From Pseudomonas sp. Root562 (lineage in GTDB: Bacteria > Pseudomonadota > Gammaproteobacteria > Pseudomonadales > Pseudomonadaceae): DNA of 49,766 nt. The notes below the pieces were generated by a model. It was not told the origin of the DNA and made no database searches. It saw only the letters and a list, made by a program, of their open reading frames with translations. Location: NCBI RefSeq assembly GCF_001427125.1, contig NZ_LMGK01000012.1, positions 1 to 49,766 on the forward strand, in the 5' to 3' direction. Each line of letters starts with the position of its first letter. Position 1 is the stretch's first letter. Shown here one piece after another: positions 9,120 to 16,215 of this stretch. A program made the position numbers and the translations under genes.

Positions 9120-9295
9120 GGCCTCGGCAGTCGAGTTTCTGGAAGGTATTTGCCACGCCCACGGTCATTGCGCTTTTCAGCGCGGCGGGATTGTTTGCCG
9201 CGTTGCTGGGGGATGGCGTCTGGGATTCGCTGAGCTGGCTGGGGCTCGGCATTCCTGCCGTCCTCGGCCTGCGGGGCTTGCTGCAACACCGCTGA
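9116..9295 (+). CDS. Small membrane protein coupled to the PepSY gene
   Basis: A 59-residue protein starting at the ATG in the ATGA overlap with the PepSY gene stop, so translational coupling is likely. A basic N-terminus is followed by two hydrophobic stretches (about residues 12-30 and 38-55), predicting a small inner-membrane hairpin. I do not recognise the family. Its fixed overlap with a FoxB-like gene suggests an accessory subunit of the reductase or uptake step; this is an inference from position only. Confidence 0.7.
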   Translation: MRPRQSSFWKVFATPTVIALFSAAGLFAALLGDGVWDSLSWLGLGIPAVLGLRGLLQHR

Positions 9296-9300
9296 ACGTT

Positions 9301-9359
9301 GGAGCACGGCTTGCCGGCGATGGCGCCCGCAAGATCGCCATCGCGAGCAAGCCGGCTCC
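9301..9359. repeat. Short REP-type inverted repeat
   Basis: Arms ggagcacggcttgccggcga and tcgcgagcaagccggctcc face each other across about 20 bp between the small membrane gene and the gst gene. It may end the iron-uptake transcript. Confidence 0.65.
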
Positions 9360-9440
9360 CGCCCGGATCGAGTCATGACGTTTGAGCTATGTGCTCAACA
9401 CGCTATGCTGCCCGTCACCGCCACCGATCGAGACGCTGCC

Positions 9441-10070
9441 ATGTCCGCCCCGAGCATGACCCTGTACCACAATCCGCTTTCGCCCTTCGTTCGCAAAGTC
9501 ATGGTGCTGCTGCACGAAACCGGTCAACAGAATCGAGTGGCCCTGCAAAACTGCGTGCTCACCCCGGTCGACCCGGATCTGGCGCTGATCGACGACAACC
9601 CCTTGAGCAAAATCCCCGCCCTGCGTTTGGCCGACGGCAACGTCATCCACGACAGCCGGGTGATCCTCGACTACCTCGACCACCAGCACGTCGGCAACCC
9701 GCTGATCCCTCGCGAAGGTTCCGCCCGCTGGCGGCGCCTGACCCTCGCGTCGCTGGCCGACGGGATCATGGATGCCGCCGTACTGGTGCGCTACGAAGTC
9801 GCCCTGCGCCCCGCTGAAAAACACTGGGCCGCCTACCTCGACGGCCAACGCGACAAAATCCGCCGTGCTCTGGCGCTGCTGGAAAAAGACGCGATTGCCG
9901 AGCTGACCAGCCATTTCGACGTGGCGGCAATCAGTGTGGCGTGTGCCTTGGGTTACGTGGACTTGCGCCATCCTGATCTGGACTGGCGCACGGCCAATCC
10001 GCAATTGGCCGCGTGGTATTTCGAGGTGAGCCAGCGGCCTTCGATGATTGCGACGATGCCGAAGGTTTAG
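9441..10070 (+). CDS. Glutathione S-transferase family protein
   Basis: A 209-residue two-domain GST. The N-terminal thioredoxin fold (about 5-80) opens with LYHNPLSPFVRKV, where S/P of SPFVRKV is the usual glutathione-site region, and contains NPLSKIPAL with the cis-Pro and a DSRVILDYL motif. The C-terminal helical domain (about 90-205) contains HPDLDWRTANPQLAAW. The start at 9441 omits an upstream in-frame ATG at 9375 that lacks homology. The substrate is unknown. Its 3' end appears a second time, in decayed form, beyond the rhs gene at 11241-11350. Confidence 0.9.
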   Translation: MSAPSMTLYHNPLSPFVRKVMVLLHETGQQNRVALQNCVLTPVDPDLALIDDNPLSKIPALRLADGNVIHDSRVILDYLDHQHVGNPLIPREGSARWRRLTLASLADGIMDAAVLVRYEVALRPAEKHWAAYLDGQRDKIRRALALLEKDAIAELTSHFDVAAISVACALGYVDLRHPDLDWRTANPQLAAWYFEVSQRPSMIATMPKV

Positions 10071-10086
10071 CCTGCGACGAGGAAAC

Positions 10087-10104
10087 ACTAGCAGTTCTGA
10101 TAGT
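10087..10104 (+). promoter_or_regulatory. 18-bp dyad ACTAGCAGTTCTGATAGT upstream of orphan rhs gene 1
   Basis: An imperfect palindrome with half-sites ACTAGCAG and (reverse) ACTATCAG, separated by 2 bp. Near-identical dyads lie upstream of the other two orphan rhs genes (13650-13667 and 31954-31971). Its end is 66 bp before the rhs start codon, exactly as for the second gene. It is probably an operator or promoter element; the regulator is unknown. Confidence 0.6.
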
Positions 10105-10170
10105 AGGCAAAGATTGAAAAAACTCCGAAGCTAAAGGCCGACGCTACCGACCTCGCCTGGAGCTCAGCCA

Positions 10171-11184
10171 ATGCCTACTACAACTCGCGAAACCGTCCTC
10201 AGTCGCTACCGCTATGACCCACTCGATCGCTTGAGCGCTCAGACCGACATCCAGCGCTTTTACTGCAACAATCGTTTGGCCACCGAAGTGGGCGGCGGCG
10301 TACAGACCAGCCTGTTCCAGCACGACGACCAGTTGCTGGCTCAACGCCAGGTTCGCGCCGACAAGATCGACACCACCCTCCTCGCCACCGATCAGCAACG
10401 TTCAGTACTGAACGCCCTCGATGCAACCCGACCTCATGCCATTGCCTACACACCCTACGGCCATCGCCCGCCGGAAAACGGTTTGCTCAGCCTGCTCGGT
10501 TTCAACGGCGAACGGCCAGACTCGGTGACCGGGCATTATCATTTGGGTAATGGGTACAGGCAGTTCAATCCGGTGTTGATGCGGTTTAACAGTCCGGACA
10601 GTTGGAGTCCGTTTGGCAAAGGTGGATTGAATGCGTATGTCTACTGCGTTGGAGACCCCGTCAACTTTAGTGATCCGACAGGACATATGTTGAAAGGGAA
10701 AGGACCTATAGTGGCACCCGCTGCAGCAACAAAATCAAAAAACCTTATAAAGCAGAAAGCCAAATTGCTAAAAAAAATCGACGAACTGGAAAAAAAGGAA
10801 GTTGAAACAATTAAAAACCTTAGAGCTATTGATGAAAACCTGTCGAAACTCGGAGACCTGCCACCTAGTCATAAAACAAAAAGATTTAACCTCGACAGAC
10901 TTACCGAAATTCAAAAAGAGCAAGAAAAACAAAAAGTCGAGTATTCAGACGCATTTACTCTCGAAGAACAAAAGTCACACTTGGAATTTGAAAAGCACCA
11001 TACGAAACAGCAGATCGTAAAAACCGTAAATTCAGCCAAATCAATCGTAAAACAATTAACAGAAATCGAAGAAAATCTATCCTCCCAGCATCAACTAACA
11101 GCCGCCAACAGCCAATTAAACAAAAATATGAGCGCCATTCGTCATCCAAATCCAAATCCAAATCCAAATCCAAAGCAAGATTAG
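10171..11184 (+). CDS. Short orphan Rhs-core protein 1 with coiled-coil tail
   Basis: A 337-residue protein. Residues 1-172 are the last Rhs/YD repeats plus the conserved Rhs core (ATDQQRSVLNALD, YTPYGHRPPENG, FNSPDSWSPFGKGGLNAY, closing with DPTGH). Residues 173-337 are a Lys/Glu-rich, AT-rich tail predicted to form coiled coils, ending in Asn-Pro dipeptide repeats. Full Rhs proteins exceed 1,000 residues; here the long YD shell, the signal and any VgrG/PAAR part are absent. GGAG precedes ATG 10171 at suitable spacing. The tail has no toxin motif I recognise, and no immunity-like gene follows. The base composition change at the core/tail junction suggests the tail was acquired. Confidence 0.85.
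   Translation: MPTTTRETVLSRYRYDPLDRLSAQTDIQRFYCNNRLATEVGGGVQTSLFQHDDQLLAQRQVRADKIDTTLLATDQQRSVLNALDATRPHAIAYTPYGHRPPENGLLSLLGFNGERPDSVTGHYHLGNGYRQFNPVLMRFNSPDSWSPFGKGGLNAYVYCVGDPVNFSDPTGHMLKGKGPIVAPAAATKSKNLIKQKAKLLKKIDELEKKEVETIKNLRAIDENLSKLGDLPPSHKTKRFNLDRLTEIQKEQEKQKVEYSDAFTLEEQKSHLEFEKHHTKQQIVKTVNSAKSIVKQLTEIEENLSSQHQLTAANSQLNKNMSAIRHPNPNPNPNPKQD
11146..11175 (+). repeat. Hexanucleotide tandem repeat (CCAAAT) in rhs gene 1
   Basis: Four exact copies and one near copy of CCAAAT encode alternating Asn-Pro residues at the C-terminus. Unit changes keep the frame, so slippage would vary protein length only. Confidence 0.85.
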
Positions 11185-11240
11185 CAAGTCCCTTAGGGGC
11201 GGAAGCGGGTCGAAATTTACTTCCTGCAAAAAGAGCGTGG

Positions 11241-11350
11241 GATGACTTGGACTGGTGCTGCTGATCTGAATGGCAGACTGCGAATCCATTAGCGGCATTA
11301 TTTTTGAGATGTGCCAGCCGGCTTAGATAATGGCGACAACGCCGAAGGTT
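11241..11350 (+). pseudogene. Decayed second copy of the gst 3' end
   Basis: The last 38 bases (11313-11350) match the gst 3' end (10030-10067) at 31 of 38 positions without gaps, ending in the same GCCGAAGGTT. Upstream, the conceptual frame reads DDLDW, a stop, then TANPLAALF, matching HPDLDW and TANPQLAAWYF of the intact gst in order. Stops and small gaps show it is not functional. It lies just beyond orphan rhs gene 1, so that gene is bracketed by an intact gst and a gst remnant. The rest of the 222-bp gap (11185-11406) shows nothing else. Confidence 0.55.
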
Positions 11351-11406
11351 CGATCCCATCCGAAATCAAACCCTGGCAATTCTGCCTTCCTTGCGCCCTC
11401 TTCATA

Positions 11407-11910
11407 TCAACAATCCGGCTTATCCGCCGTAAACCGTCTCGCCGGATTCACCGCTGCCCCAAACTCACGCAACGCTTTGGCACCAATCAACAACGGATAA
11501 TTAAAACTGCTGCGGTCAGTCAGGTTGACCTCGACTGTGCGTTTGACGTTACCCAGGCACAACTCCAGGTCAACCACCGGCCGCTTGGTCGGTGCAGCCA
11601 CGTCTTCGTCTTCGTCCTCTTCGGAACGGGTCTTGATCTTGCTGATTCGTGCGACTTTGTGTTCGTAGACTTTGTTGCTCGCATCTTTGGTGGCGAGGCG
11701 GAACCGCACCCAGTCTTCGCCGTCGCGGGTGAAGGTTTCGATGTCTTTCGCCGACAGCGACGCTGTCAGGGCGCCGGTGTCCATCTTGGCCTTGAGCACT
11801 TCACCGCCGATTTCCGGCAAGGCGATGTATTCATAGCGCCCGTACAGGGTTGGCTCGGCGGCCAAAGCCGGCAGGGCGATGAGGGAAAGCAGGGCAAGGA
11901 GAGATTTCAC
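11407..11910 (-). CDS. Periplasmic retropepsin-like protease (ATP-dependent zinc protease family, PF05618)
   Basis: A 167-residue secreted protein. A signal peptide (MKSLLALLSLIALPALAA) is followed by the family domain with the aspartic-protease motif D44-T-G in AKMDTGALTASL. An acidic linker (about 100-108) precedes the C-terminal half, with PLLIGAKALREF. The family was named a zinc protease but has the retropepsin fold. GTG 11910 is chosen because it has GGAAG eight bases upstream and opens directly with the signal peptide; ATG 11925 is an alternative. It is single-copy and monocistronic. Substrate unknown. Confidence 0.8.
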   Translation of the reverse strand: MKSLLALLSLIALPALAAEPTLYGRYEYIALPEIGGEVLKAKMDTGALTASLSAKDIETFTRDGEDWVRFRLATKDASNKVYEHKVARISKIKTRSEEDEDEDVAAPTKRPVVDLELCLGNVKRTVEVNLTDRSSFNYPLLIGAKALREFGAAVNPARRFTADKPDC

Positions 11911-12075
11911 GTAGTGGGCTTCCATGAGAAGTGAGCAGCGCAATTTTAGACCGTGGTTCACCTGATCGTTCCCCCGAGATTAGCGGCTCCATAGTGAAAC
12001 ATTCGTCACCACCGATTTGGCCTGCCGCCCGAAGCTGCTTATCATGGCGCGCCCAAACGCTTTCAAGAGTTGCCT

Positions 12076-12963
12076 ATGCGCCGCCTGCTCACCGGCTGTT
12101 TCGTTGCCCTGCTGTTATTGCTCAACACCTTGGTCCTGATCGGGCCTTTGATGGTGTTTGCCCTGCTCAAACTGGTGTTGCCCGGTCGCCTGCGCGATTA
12201 CGCCTCCTGGTCGGTGATGTGGATCGCCGAGACCTGGTCGGAAATCGACAAGCTGATCTTTCGCGTGTGCATTCCCACTCAATGGGACATTCGTGGTGGC
12301 GACGATCTGCGGCGCGACACCTCTTATCTGGTGATCAGCAACCATCAATCCTGGGTCGATATCCCGGCGCTGATCCAGACGCTGAACAGGCGCACGCCGT
12401 TCTTCAAATTCTTCCTCAAGAAAGAACTGATATGGGTGCCATTTCTGGGCCTGGCCTGGTGGGCGCTGGATTACCCTTTCATGAAGCGCTACACCAAGGC
12501 CTTCCTGACGAAGCACCCGGAGCTTGCCGGCAAGGATCTGGAAATCACCCGACAGGCCTGCGAGCTGTTCAAGCGCCAGCCAGTGACGGTGGTCAACTAC
12601 CTGGAAGGCACCCGGTTTACCGCCGAAAAACGTGCGCAGCAGCAATCGCCGTTCACCCACCTGCTTAAACCCAAGGCCGGTGGCGTGGCATTTGTGCTGG
12701 CAGCGATGGGCGAACAACTGGATGCGATTCTCGACGTGACGGTGGTTTACCCACAGCAAACGATTCCCGGGTTCTGGGATTTGATCAGCGGCAACGTGCC
12801 CAGGGTCATCATCGACATCAAGACTCGCGAACTCGAGCCGACGCTGTGGCAGGGCGATTACGAAAACGATCCGCGGTTTCGTGAAACGGTCCAGAACTGG
12901 GTCAACCAGCTCTGGACCGAGAAGGACCAACGCATCGACGCCTTGCGCGCCGAAAGCCATTGA
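12076..12963 (+). CDS. PlsC-type 1-acylglycerol-phosphate acyltransferase (YihG-like)
   Basis: A 295-residue membrane-bound acyltransferase. A hydrophobic N-terminal anchor spans about residues 5-35. The H(X4)D catalytic motif is H90...D95 in SNHQSWVD, and the phosphate-binding EGTR lies at about 177-180. Length and the order of motifs match the YihG group of lysophospholipid acyltransferases. ATG 12076 is taken rather than the TTG two codons earlier. It converges with the DUF2780 gene, with a single base between their stops. Confidence 0.87.
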   Translation: MRRLLTGCFVALLLLLNTLVLIGPLMVFALLKLVLPGRLRDYASWSVMWIAETWSEIDKLIFRVCIPTQWDIRGGDDLRRDTSYLVISNHQSWVDIPALIQTLNRRTPFFKFFLKKELIWVPFLGLAWWALDYPFMKRYTKAFLTKHPELAGKDLEITRQACELFKRQPVTVVNYLEGTRFTAEKRAQQQSPFTHLLKPKAGGVAFVLAAMGEQLDAILDVTVVYPQQTIPGFWDLISGNVPRVIIDIKTRELEPTLWQGDYENDPRFRETVQNWVNQLWTEKDQRIDALRAESH

Positions 12964-12964
12964 A

Positions 12965-13519
12965 TCAACTGCTGGTACCGGCGCCCCAGATCCCGCCCAG
13001 GCTTTGCAACAGCGAACCACCGACACCCTGCTGACCGAAGTACTGCAGGATCACCGGGGCAAACACGCCGATCATGCCGGTGTCCATGCCCAGCGCGCTG
13101 AAGGCGTTGTTCAGGTCGGTGGTGTCCTTGATGTTGCCCAGGGCGTTGTCCAGGCCCGCGGCCTTGCCGCTTGATCCTAGTAAACCGGCGAGAGCACTCA
13201 GTTCACCGAGGCCGGACAATTGGTCAAGGCCCGGGACACTTTTGGCCAACGCCGAATAGTCGGTTGAACTCAACTGATTCTTCGCCAGCCCCAACATGGC
13301 CCCGGCGCCACCGATGGCTTGCTCCGGTGTCACATTCAATTGGCTGAGCGCACCCAGCAGGTCGGCTGTTTCAGCCGTCGGCGCGGCCTCGACGGCTGCG
13401 TTGTCGTCCTGCATGCCCGCAATCGCACTGGCCGCATCACCCAGGCTGAACTGAGCGAAGACCGGACTGGCGACCAGGGTCAACAGCGAAGCCAATGCTA
13501 AACCGCGTAAAATCTTCAT
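12965..13519 (-). CDS. DUF2780 exported protein (VcgC/VcgE family)
   Basis: A 184-residue protein with a signal peptide (about 1-22, MKILRGLALASLLTLVASPVFA) and a Gly/Leu/Ala-rich DUF2780 domain containing GLDQLSGLGELSALAGLLG. GAGG sits eight bases before ATG 13519; an in-frame ATG at 13540 lacks a site. The function of the family is not known. No operon partner. Confidence 0.8.
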   Translation of the reverse strand: MKILRGLALASLLTLVASPVFAQFSLGDAASAIAGMQDDNAAVEAAPTAETADLLGALSQLNVTPEQAIGGAGAMLGLAKNQLSSTDYSALAKSVPGLDQLSGLGELSALAGLLGSSGKAAGLDNALGNIKDTTDLNNAFSALGMDTGMIGVFAPVILQYFGQQGVGGSLLQSLGGIWGAGTSS

Positions 13520-13649
13520 CCGGGCATCCTCGTGTGTCACAAATAACGCCCGTTAACGAGCGCAAAGTTGCCGGTTTGACCGGGTAAGCGAGGGCATGTT
13601 CCGAAGGCTGGCATGCATTTCCTGCCCGCTCGTCACAAACACCTACGGC

Positions 13650-13667
13650 ACTATCAGAACCGCTAGT
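13650..13667 (+). promoter_or_regulatory. 18-bp dyad ACTATCAGAACCGCTAGT upstream of orphan rhs gene 2
   Basis: The same palindrome as at 10087-10104, with half-sites ACTATCAG and (reverse) ACTAGCGG and a 2-bp centre. It is followed by AGGCA as at the first site, and its end lies 66 bp before ATG 13734, the identical distance seen for rhs gene 1. Confidence 0.6.
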
Positions 13668-13733
13668 AGGCAGCCCTGAACAGTTACTTCACAGTGAAAT
13701 CCTGGATCGCACCTTCATTCAGTAAGCCCACCC

Positions 13734-13796
13734 ATGCTGCCCAAATGCGAGACGCTGCTCTGCCGCTACCACTACGACCTTGGATCGACTGGTTGA
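13734..13796 (+). pseudogene. Frameshifted N-terminal piece of orphan rhs gene 2
   Basis: From ATG 13734 the reading frame gives MLPKCETLLCRYHYD, which aligns residue for residue with the start of rhs gene 1 (MPTTTRETVLSRYRYD). It then leaves the homologous frame and stops at 13794. The homology continues in another frame (LDRL...) at once, so about two bases are missing in the Pro codon near 13778. A true mutation or a sequence error are both possible. Confidence 0.6.
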
Positions 13797-14751
13797 TTGC
13801 ACGCCGACGGTACAAGCCACGACTCGACGCTTCTACCAGAAAGATCGCCTGACCACCGAGATTCAAGGCACGCTGCAACGGTCGATCATGCAGCACGACG
13901 ATCAAGTACTGGCTCAGCAAAGTGGCGGGCTCACGCATTTGCTTGCCACCGATGAACAGCGCTCAGTGTTGAACGTACTCGACGCGGCTCGTCTCAATCC
14001 TCTCGCCTACTCCCCCTATGGTCATCGCCCGGCAGAGAACGGTTTGCTCAGCCTGCTCGGCTTCAACGGCGAACGTCCGGATCCGGTGACGGGGTGGTAT
14101 TTGCTGGGCAATGGTTATCGGGCGTTTAACCAGGTGTTGATGCGTTTTAACAGCCCGGACAGTTGGAGTCCGTTTGGGGAGGGTGGGTTGAATGCGTATG
14201 GGTATTGTTTGGGGGATCCAGTGAATGAAAGGGATGATACTGGACATATGCCTCGTAGAAGTATTCTCCGGAAAAATACTAATGCGGCAAGTCGAAGTGA
14301 AGACCAAAGGCTACTTGGAACGTCTTCACAAAGCTTAACCACATCAAGGGACAGTTTGAGCGCGCCCATAGCCTCCACTAACCGGACAACTTCTCCCGAT
14401 GCCGATATCACAGACAGAATAAAGTCAGATTTCGACATACTTAAAAATCCGGACAAAGCCTCCCAATACAGGGAAAGAATCACAAACGTCGATCTTAAAA
14501 TTTCGGCAGCGTATGATCAGCCAGCAAACTACTACGCATGGAAACAAAAAAACAACTTACAAGAACAAGGTCTTTGGTTCAAACATAAAAACGATAAAAT
14601 CAGCCCTCGCCCTTTAACCGCAAAACAAAAGAAAAGCTTAAATAAAGAAATAAACTCCCTTACGAAGCAAAAAGAAAAGCTCAACAAAAAACTGGAAAAA
14701 ATACTATCTGAATCGGCCAAACAACAGGGAGCCTCAAAAAGAGACAACTGA
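13780..14751 (+). CDS. Short orphan Rhs-core protein 2, 5' end frameshifted
   Basis: The open part codes for 323 residues from TTG 13780. Residues 1-156 are Rhs core (QHDDQVLAQQ, ATDEQRSVLNVLD, YSPYGHRPAENG, FNSPDSWSPFGEGGLNAY, DTGHM), nearly identical to gene 1. Residues 157-323 are an unrelated AT-rich tail ending in a Lys-rich coiled coil (SLNKEINSLTKQKEKLNKKLEKI). The natural start is probably ATG 13734, separated by a frameshift; TTG 13780 lacks a convincing ribosome site. DP.NE.DDTGHM replaces the usual NFSDPTGHM at the core end. No immunity-like gene follows; fdhA converges on it. Confidence 0.75.
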   Translation: MDRLVDCTPTVQATTRRFYQKDRLTTEIQGTLQRSIMQHDDQVLAQQSGGLTHLLATDEQRSVLNVLDAARLNPLAYSPYGHRPAENGLLSLLGFNGERPDPVTGWYLLGNGYRAFNQVLMRFNSPDSWSPFGEGGLNAYGYCLGDPVNERDDTGHMPRRSILRKNTNAASRSEDQRLLGTSSQSLTTSRDSLSAPIASTNRTTSPDADITDRIKSDFDILKNPDKASQYRERITNVDLKISAAYDQPANYYAWKQKNNLQEQGLWFKHKNDKISPRPLTAKQKKSLNKEINSLTKQKEKLNKKLEKILSESAKQQGASKRDN

Positions 14752-14760
14752 GCTAACAAT

Positions 14761-14791
14761 AAAATAAAAAAGGGCGACATCTCGTCGCCCT
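14761..14791 (-). terminator. Intrinsic terminator of fdhA
   Basis: On the minus strand, GGGCGAC, a five-base loop and GTCGCCC (14772-14790) form a perfect 7-bp stem followed by a run of Ts (14771 downwards). It lies 19 bp after the fdhA stop. Confidence 0.85.
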
Positions 14792-14809
14792 CCGCACACT
14801 TCAAAAATT

Positions 14810-16009
14810 TTACGCCGCACTAAACATCTTATGCGGATCAATCACAAACTTCTTCGGCACGCCCGCATCGAACTCGCCGTACCCTTGCGGTGCCTGATCC
14901 AGGCTGATTACCTGCACGCCCACCACTTCGGCAATGTTGATGCGGTCCCACATGATGGCCTGCATCAGTTGGCGGTTGTACTTCATCACCGGGGTCTGAC
15001 CGGTGTGGAAGCTGTGGGATTTGGCCCAGCCGAGGCCGAAGCGGATGCTCAGGCTGCCCATTTTCGCGGCGGCGTCGACGGCACCTGGATCTTCAGTCAC
15101 GTAGAGGCCAGGAATACCGATCTTGCCGGCTACGCGTACCACGCCCATCAGCGAGTTGAGTACGGTGGCCGGGGCTTCGTGTTTCACGCCGTCGTGGCCG
15201 TGGCCGCGGGCTTCGAAGCCGACGGCGTCGATGGCGCAATCCACTTCCGGTTCGCCCAGCAGCGCAGCGATTTGCTCGTGCAGCGGGGTGTCGAGGGACA
15301 GGTCGGCGATTTCAAAACCCTGGGCCTTGGCGTGGGCCAGACGGATGGTGTTGACGTCACCGACGATCACCACCGCCGCGCCCAGCAGGCGCGCCGAAGC
15401 GGCAGCGGCCAGGCCGACCGGGCCTGCGCCAGCGATGTACACGGTGCTGCCCGGGCCAACGCCAGCAGTCACTGCGCCGTGGTAACCGGTTGGCAGGATG
15501 TCGGAGAGGCAGGTCAGGTCACGGATTTTTTCCATGGCCCGGTCGCGGTCCGGCAGTTTCAGCAGGTTGAAGTCGGCGTACGGCACCATGGCGTATTCAG
15601 CCTGGCCACCGGTCCAGTCGCCCATGTCGACGTAACCGTAGGCACCACCGGGACGTGCCGGATTGACGCTCAGGCACACGCCGGTGTGCATTTCCTTGCA
15701 GGAACGGCAGCGCCCGCAAGCCACGTTGAACGGTACCGAAACCAGGTCGCCGATCTGCAGGTTCTCGACGTCGCTGCCCTTCTCGATCACTTCACCGGTG
15801 ATCTCATGGCCCAGCACCAGGCCGGTTTGTGCGGTGGTACGGCCGCGCACCATGTGCTGGTCGGAACCACAGATATTGGTGGAAACCACGCGCAGGATGA
15901 CGGCATGTTCAATCTTCCTGCCGCGCGGGTCCTGCATTTTCGGATAGTCGATTTTCTGTACTTCGACCTTGCCAGCGCCGAGATACACCACACCACGATT
16001 GCCAGACAT
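14810..16009 (-). CDS. fdhA: Glutathione-independent formaldehyde dehydrogenase
   Basis: A 399-residue zinc-containing medium-chain dehydrogenase that oxidises formaldehyde to formate with NAD+. Catalytic-zinc region: CGSDQH (about 47-52) with GHE; structural-zinc cysteines in CGRCRSCKEMHTGVC (about 98-112). The nucleotide fold has GAGPVG (about 194-199). Length matches the P. putida enzyme (about 398). It is the last gene of the minus-strand glyA-soxBDAG-purU set and removes formaldehyde released by demethylation of dimethylglycine and sarcosine. A 206-bp gap with a REP doublet separates it from purU, so it may also have its own promoter. Confidence 0.95.
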   Translation of the reverse strand: MSGNRGVVYLGAGKVEVQKIDYPKMQDPRGRKIEHAVILRVVSTNICGSDQHMVRGRTTAQTGLVLGHEITGEVIEKGSDVENLQIGDLVSVPFNVACGRCRSCKEMHTGVCLSVNPARPGGAYGYVDMGDWTGGQAEYAMVPYADFNLLKLPDRDRAMEKIRDLTCLSDILPTGYHGAVTAGVGPGSTVYIAGAGPVGLAAAASARLLGAAVVIVGDVNTIRLAHAKAQGFEIADLSLDTPLHEQIAALLGEPEVDCAIDAVGFEARGHGHDGVKHEAPATVLNSLMGVVRVAGKIGIPGLYVTEDPGAVDAAAKMGSLSIRFGLGWAKSHSFHTGQTPVMKYNRQLMQAIMWDRINIAEVVGVQVISLDQAPQGYGEFDAGVPKKFVIDPHKMFSAA

Positions 16010-16115
16010 GCTTTCACCTCGCTGTTGTTTTTATGTAGCGGTCGCGTCGCCTAGGATCGGCGGCGCGTTGATTGCTCGGGTTGTTGCCTGTGTGTCTTGT
16101 GTTGTCTGTTATGGC

Positions 16116-16212
16116 CTCATCGCTGGCAAGCCAGCTGCCACAGTGGACCGGGGCGGCCACAAGATTTGTGAGCGACACAAAACCCTGTGGGAGCTGGCTT
16201 GCCAGCGATAGC
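16116..16212. repeat. REP-type inverted repeat (GAGCTGGCTTGCCAGCGAT family)
   Basis: Arms atcgctggcaagccagct and gagctggcttgccagcgat surround about 60 bp between purU and fdhA. The same family appears at 41280-41370 and as a single arm at 49713-49740. Confidence 0.8.
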
Positions 16213-16215
16213 GAT

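Noticed and set aside
10171..11184. A full polymorphic toxin with immunity gene
   Set aside because: The Rhs shell is missing, the tail has no catalytic motif that I can see, and the next sequence is a decayed gst end, not a small immunity gene.
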